Shown here in pieces: positions 1 to 5,710 of a DNA stretch of 7,703 nt. Each line of letters begins with the position of its first letter. Within the stretch, counting starts at the first letter, position 1. Both the position numbers and the translations under genes were made by a program. This DNA is from JBLHRE01 sp047625765 (GTDB lineage Bacteria > Bacteroidota > Bacteroidia > Flavobacteriales > JBLHRE01): contig JBLHRE010000085.1 of NCBI GenBank assembly GCA_047625765.1, forward strand, positions 1 to 7,703, read 5' to 3'. Under the pieces are notes generated by a model, which ran no database searches, was not told the origin of the DNA, and saw nothing but the letters and a program-made list of their open reading frames with translations.

Positions 1-1
1 G

Positions 2-472
2 AGTGCATTGGGTGCTTCTGCACAAAAATTTGCTTATGTAGATTCTGAATATATTTTGAAGCAAATTCCTGCTTATCAAAATGCACAAAATCAATTGAAT
101 ACTTTGTCTTCTGATTGGCAGAAAGAAATTGAAGTGCAATATACAGAGATCGATGATTTGTATAAAGAGTATCAATCAGAGCAAATCTTAATGACCGAAG
201 AAATGCGTGTTAGTAAAGAGGAGTTGATTATCCGTAAGGAGAAAGAAGCTAAGGACTTACAACAAAAACGTTTTGGGCCTGATGGCGACCTCTTTAAGAA
301 AAGAGAAGAATTGGTAAAGCCAATTCAAGATCAAGTATATGCTGCCATCAAAAAAATAGCAAAAGATGGTTCTTATGCTATTATTTTCGATAAAGCTAGC
401 GATTTAATGATGTTATACACTAGTCCGAAGTATAACAAGAGCAAGGATGTTCTAGACCAATTGGGCTACTAA
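2..472 (+). CDS. ompH: OmpH/Skp-family periplasmic chaperone, 5'-truncated by window edge
   Basis: This is the C-terminal bulk of an OmpH/Skp-like protein. The family forms trimeric periplasmic chaperones that hold unfolded outer-membrane proteins on their way to the BAM complex. The frame is open from base 2 and begins in the end of a signal peptide (SALGASA, then QKFAYVDSEYIL); cleavage is likely after ASA. The first candidate start, a TTG at base 8, lies inside that signal peptide, so the true start is outside the window. FAYVDSEYILKQIP is the typical family opening. A long Glu/Lys/Gln-rich segment follows that would form the coiled-coil tentacles, then VYAAIKKIAKDGSYAIIFDKAS, the usual C-terminal beta element. 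Fifty bases later a paralogue starts on the same strand. In flavobacteria such tandem genes usually follow bamA; that neighbour is inferred, not seen. The family assignment is firm. Confidence 0.93.
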   Translation, partial: SALGASAQKFAYVDSEYILKQIPAYQNAQNQLNTLSSDWQKEIEVQYTEIDDLYKEYQSEQILMTEEMRVSKEELIIRKEKEAKDLQQKRFGPDGDLFKKREELVKPIQDQVYAAIKKIAKDGSYAIIFDKASDLMMLYTSPKYNKSKDVLDQLGY

Positions 473-522
473 AATTAAAATCCAGTAAGGTTGATTAACC
501 ATTGAATATTAAATAAAAACGA

Positions 523-1029
523 ATGAGAAATTTATTAAAGTTAGGTGCTTTTGTTGCGCTAATGGTAGTTGGAGTGCAGGCACAAGCACAGAACAAGTTT
601 GGTCATATCAATTCAGATCAGTTATTGTTATTGATGCCAGAAACGAATGTTGCTAAAACAGAATTAGAGATATTCAACAAAGAATTGGAAGGTCAGCTGC
701 AAGAAATGTATGCTGAATACCAAAAAAAGGTAAGCGAATTTCAACAAGGGGGCGATTTAATGACAGAACCTGTTAAACAAACAAAGTTGAACAACATCCA
801 AGATTTGGAAGGTAGAATCAACGAGTTTCAGCAAACAGCTACTCAAAGCTTACAAGAAAAAGAAGTTGCGTTATTAACTCCTGTTATTGAAAAAGCACAG
901 AATGCAATTAACTTAGTAGCTAAGACTAATAAGTTCACTTACGTTTTCGATTCTTCAAAAGGAACTATCCTTTTTGCTGAAGAAAGTCAAGACATTACTG
1001 CCTTGGTGAAAACGGAATTGGGATTGTAA
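523..1029 (+). CDS. ompH: OmpH/Skp-family periplasmic chaperone, second tandem copy
   Basis: A complete 168-residue OmpH/Skp-like chaperone, close to the usual family length. It has a classic signal peptide (MRNLLK, then hydrophobic LGAFVALMVVGV) with a probable signal peptidase I site after AQA at residue 22. The mature part opens with NKFGHINSDQLLLLMPE, equivalent to FAYVDSEYILKQIP in the upstream copy. A Glu/Gln-rich coiled-coil region follows (about residues 45-120), then a C-terminal KTNKFTYVFDSSKGTILFAEES segment. The two copies clearly differ, so this is an old duplication. The ATG is preceded by AAATAAAAACGA with no Shine-Dalgarno sequence, as is normal in Bacteroidota. No TAnnTTTG promoter is visible in the 50-base gap, so the gene is probably cotranscribed with the upstream copy and ends at the hairpin at 1054-1084. 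Confidence 0.95.
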   Translation: MRNLLKLGAFVALMVVGVQAQAQNKFGHINSDQLLLLMPETNVAKTELEIFNKELEGQLQEMYAEYQKKVSEFQQGGDLMTEPVKQTKLNNIQDLEGRINEFQQTATQSLQEKEVALLTPVIEKAQNAINLVAKTNKFTYVFDSSKGTILFAEESQDITALVKTELGL

Positions 1030-1053
1030 TTCGAATTCAAGTTTATAAAAAAG

Positions 1054-1084
1054 AAGCCACTTCAAATACGAAGTGGCTTTTTTT
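1054..1084 (+). terminator. Intrinsic terminator after the ompH pair
   Basis: A perfect 10-bp stem, AAGCCACTTC at 1054-1063 with GAAGTGGCTT at 1070-1079, closes a 6-nt loop (AAATAC). It is followed by a run of seven T (1078-1084) and preceded by an A-rich tract. It lies 25 bases after the stop of the second ompH gene and separates it from murI, so murI should need its own promoter. Confidence 0.92.
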
Positions 1085-1130
1085 ATGTTTAATAGTTCCA
1101 ACTTTCTATAAACCTTAGCTAGGGACTTAG

Positions 1131-1138
1131 TATTTTTG
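1131..1138 (+). promoter_or_regulatory. Putative -7 promoter element for murI
   Basis: TATTTTTG matches the Bacteroidota housekeeping-sigma -7 consensus TAnnTTTG. It sits only four bases before the murI ATG at 1143. Transcription normally starts about 4-7 bases past this element, so the mRNA could begin at or near the ATG and be leaderless. No convincing TTG -33 element is visible at the expected distance, which lowers confidence. Confidence 0.5.
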
Positions 1139-1142
1139 TGCT

Positions 1143-1949
1143 ATGGATGCATCTCAAGCAATAGGAGTTTTTGATTCGGGGATTGGTGGATTAACAGTTG
1201 CCAATGCCATTAAATCTGTTATGCCTAACGAACGCCTTATCTATTTTGGAGATACGGCTCATTTACCATATGGCGAAAAATCTGAAGAGGCAGTGAAGCA
1301 TTTCTCCGAGCGTATTTCACAGTTTTTGTTAGGGCAAAAATGTAAAGCCATTGTTATTGCTTGTAATACAGCCTCATCTTTAGCGTACGAGCACGTTTTA
1401 GAGTGTTTTGGCGACAAGGCTATCATCTTTAATGTGATTGATCCTGTGGCAGATTCATTGGCTGATTTACCTGCTGAGAACATTGGAGTGATTGGCACAA
1501 GAGCCACTGTAAATTCGGATATCTACCGTAGAAAAATAGTGGCCAAAAACCCATTAATGAAGGTAAAGAGCTTGGCAACACCTTTGTTGGCCCACATAAT
1601 TGAAGAAGGCTTTTTTAACAATACCATTAGCGAAGCAGCTATCCACGAATACCTCGAAGATCCAAAACTACAGGGGATAGATAAATTGATATTGGCCTGT
1701 ACACATTACCCTTTGATTCAAAAGCAAATTGATGCTTTTTATAAAGGAAAGGTTAAAATTTTAAATTCTGCTGATCTTGTGGCACATTACATTCGTAAAG
1801 GACTTAGTCAAGAGGGTTTATGTGCCAACAAAAGAAGTGAACAGAAAGATCACTTCTTTGTCTCAGACTACACAGAATCTTTCAATGCCTCGGCTAGAAT
1901 GTTTTTCCAAGAAGAAATTCATTTAGAGTCTTGTCCTATTTGGTTGTAG
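1143..1949 (+). CDS. murI: Glutamate racemase
   Basis: MurI interconverts L- and D-glutamate in the cytoplasm and supplies D-Glu for the peptidoglycan stem peptide. The 268-residue length is normal for the family. The N-terminus carries the Asp/Ser motif FDSGIGG (D11, S12) and FGDTAHLPYG. The two catalytic cysteines are in place: C74 in IACNTAS and C186 in LACTHYPL, the latter followed by H188. The ATG at 1143 puts the first motif seven residues from the start, as is usual. A terminator lies just upstream and a possible -7 element ends four bases before the ATG, so it is probably transcribed separately from the ompH pair while keeping the conserved flavobacterial gene order. It converges with a decayed gene whose end lies only 6 bases beyond the murI stop; no terminator hairpin was seen between them. 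Confidence 0.97.
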   Translation: MDASQAIGVFDSGIGGLTVANAIKSVMPNERLIYFGDTAHLPYGEKSEEAVKHFSERISQFLLGQKCKAIVIACNTASSLAYEHVLECFGDKAIIFNVIDPVADSLADLPAENIGVIGTRATVNSDIYRRKIVAKNPLMKVKSLATPLLAHIIEEGFFNNTISEAAIHEYLEDPKLQGIDKLILACTHYPLIQKQIDAFYKGKVKILNSADLVAHYIRKGLSQEGLCANKRSEQKDHFFVSDYTESFNASARMFFQEEIHLESCPIWL

Positions 1950-1955
1950 AGTGTT

Positions 1956-2978
1956 TTATAAACCTAACTTCTCTTTAAATCTATTATAGAGGTAAGAAAT
2001 TACCAAAAGTAATATCCCTAGTGAAACAAAAACGACCGTTTTAGACATGGTGCCAAACTCTGCCATGTCTAATGTTGTTTAGAGATCCCCAATCGTCCAT
2101 TAAACTCAATGTTGCAATACCTATCATTGGATAAGACATACGCTCGTAAAAGGACTCGTTGTACACTCTGCCTACAACCAATAGAACAGATCCTAATCCT
2201 ACCCACAAACAGTTACAGGAGAGCCGTTAAATTGAACTGGAACACATAGGGTTAGGAATAATAGGATAAGTCCGCAGATGAAACGAAACAGCAATACATC
2301 GGCTTTTACCTTCTTTACAATGAACAATGCTGCTGCAAAATGGATGGCAGCATTGAATACGGTAAACAAGCCCAAGTAATCGTCTCCTTGAGGATGCTCG
2401 TTGATGAGTTTGTATCCAATACCATAAAAAATCAATCCGTTAAGAATAAGTAAAGCTATGTCTGGAGATTTGAATTTTAATGTGTGCCTTAGTTTATAAA
2501 TGATAATGGAGGTGTAGAATACGAGGTAAAAGAGCAGGCCAAATAATAAAGCCATGCTTAGATCTTGTTCTGATTGATACTTGCCTAAGCACCATCCAAA
2601 GAAGATAAGCCAGCTGATACCAATAGAACTGTACATTACGGGTTTCCAATAACGTTTTATGGCTATAGCCAAAAGTCCTCCATTGATGATGAGCATATAG
2701 CTGAATAGGAATACATAATTTCCCGAATTATTACTTAACAGAAATGGAATAGCGTAGGCCCCAATCATTCCAAATAAGGCAATAATTTGTTGGTTGTAAT
2801 TGACCGCAATAACGACTGTAAATGCAGTAATTATGGTCATAATGATAAAAGCTAATGTTTGCGGAATGAGCTCGTAAAAGCCATAAGCACTAAAGGTGAT
2901 AAAGAAGAATACAGCCATTGCTCCACTTGCAAGTACAGCTGCGTAATTCCAATATTAATTTTGAACCCTTTTGTTTTA
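1956..2978 (-). pseudogene. Decayed DUF2339 multi-spanning membrane protein gene
   Basis: Read on the minus strand, this holds pieces of one DUF2339 membrane protein in different frames. Piece 1 (2978 to about 2957) reads KTKGFKI. After an apparent one-base loss near 2955-2956 the frame shifts to the main piece (2954 to about 2210), YWNYAAVLASGAMAVFFF onward. That piece has many hydrophobic helices and family landmarks such as AYGFYELIPQ, GMIGAYAIPFLLS and VPVQFNG. A second one-base loss near 2209 gives a stop at 2199-2201, but the next frame continues as LWVGLGSVLLVVGRVYNE then MSYPMIGIATLSLMDDW, and stops at 2041-2043. A third frame supplies the tail, MAEFGTMSKTVVFVSLGI to LYNRFKEKLGL, ending at 1956. 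From memory of the family, whole proteins are about 700 residues or more, so the N-terminal part and a block before the tail are missing. An ATG at 2916-2918 would allow a 239-residue product, but it begins mid-domain. The function of DUF2339 proteins is unknown to me. Confidence 0.85.
2041..2072. repeat. Perfect 10-bp inverted repeat inside the DUF2339 remnant
   Basis: TTAGACATGG (2041-2050) and CCATGTCTAA (2063-2072) are exact reverse complements around a 12-base spacer. The repeat lies where the DUF2339 remnant jumps from its ...SLMDDWGSLNN portion to its C-terminal tail. There is no T-run, so it does not look like a standard terminator. It may be part of the original coding sequence or a mark of the internal deletion. 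Confidence 0.8.
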
Positions 2979-3494
2979 TTATTCTTCGAACCAACTCGAA
3001 TATTTGACATAATTGTTGGCAATGCCTTCTACCAATCGTCCTGTTTGTTCTTCTGAAATTGTTTTTACTTTTTTTGCAGGAACTCCCGCATAAATAGAAC
3101 CCGATTCCACATGGGTTCCTTCTAATAAAACCGCTCCTGCAGCGACTATAGAATTGCTTTCAACAATACAATTATCCATCACAATAGATCCCATCCCTAT
3201 TAGCACATTGTCGTGGATAGTACAACCATGTACCAGTGCATTGTGCCCAATAGAGACATTATTGCCAATTATTGTTGGGCATTTCTGATAGGTGCAATGA
3301 ATAATGGCTCCATCTTGTACATTGACTTTGTTGCCCATTTTTATATAATGTACATCGCCTCTAACAACTGCCGAAAACCATACAGAACAGTGGTCTCCCA
3401 TTGTTACATCGCCCAAAATAGTAGCGTTTTCTGCTAAGAAACAGTCCTTTCCCATCTGTGGTTTTTTTCCTAATACTTCCTTTATTAATGCCAT
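2979..3494 (-). CDS. Gamma-carbonic-anhydrase-like hexapeptide-repeat protein
   Basis: A 171-residue left-handed beta-helix protein of the gamma-carbonic anhydrase / YrdA-PaaY-like family, predicted to be cytoplasmic and trimeric. Hexapeptide-type repeats run through about residues 20-140 (for example ATILGDVTMGDHCSVWFSA, TIIGNNVSIGHNALVHG). The three zinc-ligand histidines of the family are present: H66 in IIHCTY, and H84 and H89 in IGHNALVHG. The conserved R45 and D47 in VVRGDVHY and Q60-D61 in NVQDG are also there. YAGVPAKKVK (about 136-145) marks the end of the helix, followed by the usual C-terminal alpha-helix. The metal site is intact, but many bacterial members have no proven carbonic anhydrase activity, so the substrate is open. 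It is divergent from the NifU-like gene with a 49-base gap; no clear -7 element was found for this strand. Its stop codon directly abuts the DUF2339 remnant. Confidence 0.93.
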   Translation of the reverse strand: MALIKEVLGKKPQMGKDCFLAENATILGDVTMGDHCSVWFSAVVRGDVHYIKMGNKVNVQDGAIIHCTYQKCPTIIGNNVSIGHNALVHGCTIHDNVLIGMGSIVMDNCIVESNSIVAAGAVLLEGTHVESGSIYAGVPAKKVKTISEEQTGRLVEGIANNYVKYSSWFEE

Positions 3495-3500
3495 AATTTT

Positions 3501-3527
3501 TTGCTGTTAGATATTCCTGTAAATTTG
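3501..3527 (+). promoter_or_regulatory. Putative promoter of the NifU-like gene
   Basis: TAAATTTG at 3520-3527 matches the TAnnTTTG -7 consensus of Bacteroidota. A TTG at 3501-3503, the end of a T-run, precedes it by a 16-base spacer, slightly shorter than usual. The predicted start near 3532-3534 leaves a leader of about ten bases before the ATG at 3544. The -33 part is only seven bases from the divergent gene's start codon. Confidence 0.65.
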
Positions 3528-3543
3528 CATAAAATCAAGACAA

Positions 3544-4167
3544 ATGGAAAATACAAAAGTGCCTATTACCATGTATGCAGAAGTGACCCCAAATCCTGCT
3601 GTTATGAAGTTTGTAGCGAACAAACTATTGTTGGAAGAAGGTATGGTGGAATACAAGAACATTGACGAAGCTAAAGGTTCTCCTTTGGCATCGAAACTAT
3701 TTCATTTCCCTTTTGTAAAGCAGGTGTTTATTACTAGCAATTATGTGTCTATCACAAAATTTGATATTGTTAGTTGGGAGGATGTTGTTGTTGAGTTAAG
3801 AGAATTTGTACGCGAATTTCTTGCTGCAGGAAACGCTATTGTTACTAAAATGACTGAGCCTTCTGAGGACAGTACTGACGACATTGCTGCTCCTATAATC
3901 AATAAGCAAGGGCATACAACTGCCAAGGAAGGAACTATTGAAGAACGAATTGTAGCCATATTGGATGAATATGTAAAGCCAGCTGTAGAGCAGGATGGCG
4001 GTAATATTGCATTTAGAGCCTTTGAAGCAGGTAAAGTAACAGTTGCTTTACAAGGAGCTTGTTCTGGCTGCCCATCTTCCACGATGACCTTAAAATCAGG
4101 AATTGAGAATATTTTAAAGCAAATGTTGCCTGGAGAAATAGAGGAAGTTGTAGCTTCTGAAGAGTAA
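3544..4167 (+). CDS. NifU/Nfu-type Fe-S cluster scaffold or carrier protein
   Basis: A 207-residue protein with two domains. Residues about 8-95 form the Nfu N-terminal domain (YAEVTPNPAVMKFVANK, then GSPLASKLFHFPFVKQVFIT), the type found in mitochondrial NFU1. Residues about 128-205 form the NifU C-terminal domain (ERIVAILDEYVKPAVEQDGGNI, then GACSGCPSS), with the cluster-ligating CxxC at C173 and C176. The linker is rich in Ser, Thr, Asp and Glu. Proteins of this layout receive Fe-S clusters and deliver them to apo-enzymes in the cytoplasm. It is a single gene with its own promoter element at 3501-3527 and ends at the bidirectional terminator shared with metK. The ATG at 3544 is favoured by promoter spacing and by the short N-terminal extension before the first domain. 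It differs from E. coli NfuA, whose N-terminal domain is of the A-type carrier class. Confidence 0.94.
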   Translation: MENTKVPITMYAEVTPNPAVMKFVANKLLLEEGMVEYKNIDEAKGSPLASKLFHFPFVKQVFITSNYVSITKFDIVSWEDVVVELREFVREFLAAGNAIVTKMTEPSEDSTDDIAAPIINKQGHTTAKEGTIEERIVAILDEYVKPAVEQDGGNIAFRAFEAGKVTVALQGACSGCPSSTMTLKSGIENILKQMLPGEIEEVVASEE

Positions 4168-4186
4168 AATTATTTTTAGTAAAAAC

Positions 4187-4221
4187 AAAAAATGCCGACT
4201 CTTGCGAGTCGGCATTTTTTT
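4187..4221. terminator. Bidirectional intrinsic terminator between nifU-like gene and metK
   Basis: AATGCCGACTC (4191-4201) pairs perfectly with GAGTCGGCATT (4206-4216) around a TTGC loop. Flanking A (4187-4192) and T (4215-4221) runs extend the stem and supply a U-tract on either strand. It lies between two convergent genes, 19 bases after one stop codon and 17 after the other, and should serve both. Confidence 0.93.
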
Positions 4222-4238
4222 ATGAATAGAATTTCGAT

Positions 4239-5492
4239 TTATAGGTTAAAGCTTGCTTTAACCTTATCCAAATAATCTAATTTTTCCCAAGTAAACAATT
4301 CAACATCTACATTTTTAGAAACACCATCTGGTGTTGTGAATGTTTTAGAGACTACTTCGTTTTTACGACCCATGTGACCGTATGCAGCAGTTTCAGAATA
4401 AATTGGGTTTCTTAATTTCAAACGAGACTCTATTGCAGATGGGCGAAAGTCAAAAATGGCGGCTACTTTTTTAGCAATTTCTCCATCGGTCATGTCCACT
4501 TTTGCAGTACGGTAAGTGTCTACAAAAATTCCCATTGGTTCAACAACACCAATTGCGTAAGAAACTTGTACCAAAACCTCTTCAGCAATACCAGCAGCAA
4601 CTAAGTTTTTAGCAGCATGTCTTGCGGCATAAGCAGCAGAACGGTCAACCTTAGAAGGATCCTTTCCAGAGAAAGCACCACCACCATGTGCACCCTTACC
4701 ACCGTAAGTATCCACAATAATTTTTCTTCCTGTTAAACCTGTATCTCCGTGTGGCCCACCAATAACAAACTTTCCAGTTGGGTTGATGTGGTATTTGATG
4801 TCATCGTTGAATAATGCTGCTAAATTTGCAGGTAATAGTTCCTTAACCCTAGGGATAAGAATCTTTACAATATCCTCGCGAATTTTAGCCAACATCACCT
4901 CATCAGCACCAAAGTCATCGTGTTGGGTAGAAACAACAATAGCTTCAATTCTTTGCGGAACATTGTCGTCAGAATATTCAATAGTTACCTGAGACTTTGC
5001 ATCTGGACGTAAATAAGTAATCTCCTTATTTTCTCTGCGCAATGCAGCCAATTCGATTAATAGCTTATGCGATAAATCCAATGCCAAAGGCATATAGTTC
5101 TCGGTTTCCTTAGTTGCGTAACCAAACATCATCCCTTGGTCACCTGCACCTTGTTCTTCCTTAGTCTTTCTATCAACACCTCTGTTAATATCATCTGACT
5201 GTTCGTGAATTGCAGAAAGAACACCACAAGAATCAGCTTCGAACATATACTCGCTTTTGGTGTATCCAATTTTTCGGATCACTTCACGCGCAATTTTCTG
5301 AAAATCTAAATAGGTATTGGACTTTACCTCTCCCGCCAAAATAACCTGGCCAGTAGTAACTAAAGTTTCGCATGCTACCTTTGATTCTGGATCGAATGCC
5401 AAAAAATTATCGATTAATGCGTCAGAAATTTGATCTGCAATTTTATCTGGATGCCCTTCAGAAACGGATTCCGAAGTAAATAAATAAGCCAT
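4239..5492 (-). CDS. metK: S-adenosylmethionine synthetase
   Basis: MetK makes S-adenosylmethionine from ATP and L-methionine in the cytoplasm, with release of phosphate and pyrophosphate. The N-terminus has the canonical LFTSESVSEGHPDKIADQISDA (H14, D16, K17 at the active site). The ATP-binding GAGDQGMMFGYA is at 115-126 and the phosphate-binding glycine-rich GGGAFSGKD at 270-278, followed by PSKVDRSAAY. The 417-residue length exceeds the 384 of E. coli but suits Bacteroidota forms, with extra residues in the middle and at the C-terminus. The ATG at 5490-5492 starts right at the first conserved motif. The leader upstream is about 120 bases long and holds a SAM-II-like aptamer, so expression is probably lowered when SAM is abundant. 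The gene is monocistronic between that promoter and the shared terminator at 4187-4221. Confidence 0.98.
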   Translation of the reverse strand: MAYLFTSESVSEGHPDKIADQISDALIDNFLAFDPESKVACETLVTTGQVILAGEVKSNTYLDFQKIAREVIRKIGYTKSEYMFEADSCGVLSAIHEQSDDINRGVDRKTKEEQGAGDQGMMFGYATKETENYMPLALDLSHKLLIELAALRRENKEITYLRPDAKSQVTIEYSDDNVPQRIEAIVVSTQHDDFGADEVMLAKIREDIVKILIPRVKELLPANLAALFNDDIKYHINPTGKFVIGGPHGDTGLTGRKIIVDTYGGKGAHGGGAFSGKDPSKVDRSAAYAARHAAKNLVAAGIAEEVLVQVSYAIGVVEPMGIFVDTYRTAKVDMTDGEIAKKVAAIFDFRPSAIESRLKLRNPIYSETAAYGHMGRKNEVVSKTFTTPDGVSKNVDVELFTWEKLDYLDKVKASFNL

Positions 5493-5547
5493 TATTCAGC
5501 TGTTTAAAATTCTACAATAAAGGAAAGTAGGGCTGATGCGGAAAATG

Positions 5548-5571
5548 TAAAGCGGTGATATATCTGCTTTA
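5548..5571 (-). promoter_or_regulatory. Possible anti-aptamer stem in the metK leader
   Basis: On the minus strand TAAAGC (5571 to 5566) is the exact reverse complement of GCTTTA (5553 to 5548), giving a 6-bp stem with a 12-base loop. The left arm lies inside the conserved GCTAAA segment and 3' strand of the predicted SAM-II pseudoknot, so both structures cannot form together. This could be the switching element. No strong U-run follows (only TTTT), so a terminator mechanism is not evident. The assignment is inferred from base pairing only. Confidence 0.4.
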
Positions 5572-5613
5572 GCATTTTTTTAAAGTGGTTGCAATCAGTC
5601 AAATCTTTCCACA
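5564..5613 (-). promoter_or_regulatory. SAM-II-like riboswitch aptamer in the metK leader
   Basis: Read on the minus strand, GTGG (5612-5609) pairs with CCAC (5588-5585) to form P1. The loop contains GATTTGACTGATTGCAA, which aligns closely with the loop of known SAM-II RNAs (GAUUUAACCGUAUUGCAA in the crystallised one, as I recall it). An A-rich linker (TTTAAAAAAAT) is followed by the conserved GCTAAA (5573-5568) and then GCAG. The H-type pseudoknot can form: loop CTG (5598-5596) with CAG (5566-5564), and loop TTGC (5594-5591) with GC-TAA around a bulged T, where SAM is held in this class. The aptamer starts within a few bases of the predicted transcription start and lies 71 bases before the metK ATG. 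Product feedback on SAM synthetase fits the ligand. The match is from memory of the motif, not from a covariance search. Confidence 0.85.
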
Positions 5614-5621
5614 AGTGGCTG

Positions 5622-5653
5622 CAAATCTATGATTTTATCTAGACATTCAGCAA
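5622..5653 (-). promoter_or_regulatory. Putative metK promoter
   Basis: On the minus strand TAGATTTG (5629 to 5622) is a full match to the TAnnTTTG -7 consensus. A TTG (5653 to 5651) lies 21 bases upstream, within the spacing seen in Bacteroidota. Transcription would start near 5615-5618, which places the SAM-II-like aptamer at the very 5' end of the transcript and gives a leader of about 120 bases. Confidence 0.72.
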
Positions 5654-5659
5654 TAATGT

Positions 5660-5685
5660 ATGGAGATATCTGTAGATATATCCAT
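5660..5685. repeat. 26-bp imperfect palindrome upstream of metK promoter
   Basis: ATGGAGATATCT (5660-5671) and AGATATATCCAT (5674-5685) are reverse complements except for one position, with two bases between. It lies 25 bases after the stop of the secreted-protein gene and 6 bases before the metK -33 element. No T-run follows on the minus strand, so it is not a standard terminator. A regulator-binding site or a weak 3'-end hairpin are both possible. Confidence 0.6.
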
Positions 5686-5710
5686 CCATTCAATTAATTA
5701 AGCTGAGAAC

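Noticed and set aside
8..10. TTG as start codon of the first gene
   Set aside because: It falls inside the signal peptide (SALGASAQ), and the frame is open to the window edge, so the real start is upstream and outside.
489..500. GGTTGATTAACC between the ompH genes as an operator or hairpin
   Set aside because: Only a 4-bp clean arm on each side with a 4-base centre, which is expected by chance in AT-rich DNA.
1259..1507. Minus-strand open frame inside murI
   Set aside because: It is fully antisense to a well-conserved gene and its translation has no recognisable features.
2199..2918. Calling the 239-codon frame an intact small membrane protein
   Set aside because: Recognisable DUF2339 sequence continues on both sides in other frames, and the ATG lies inside a conserved segment (LASGAMAVFFF), so it is a fragment.
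2859..3056. Plus-strand open frame across the DUF2339 / gamma-carbonic-anhydrase junction
   Set aside because: It is antisense to two recognisable minus-strand reading frames and has no promoter or family signal.
3504..3543. Promoter for the gamma-carbonic-anhydrase-like gene on the minus strand
   Set aside because: No TAnnTTTG match is present in the divergent gap on that strand; the near-palindrome TGTAAATTTGCA is explained by the plus-strand -7 element.
3741..4082. Minus-strand open frame inside the NifU-like gene
   Set aside because: It is the reverse shadow of a conserved coding sequence with low-complexity Ser/Thr/Ala composition and no domain.
5521..5580. Rho-independent terminator between aptamer and metK start
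   Set aside because: The available stem (TAAAGC/GCTTTA) is AT-rich with a 12-base loop and is followed only by TTTT, so it does not meet a usual terminator pattern.
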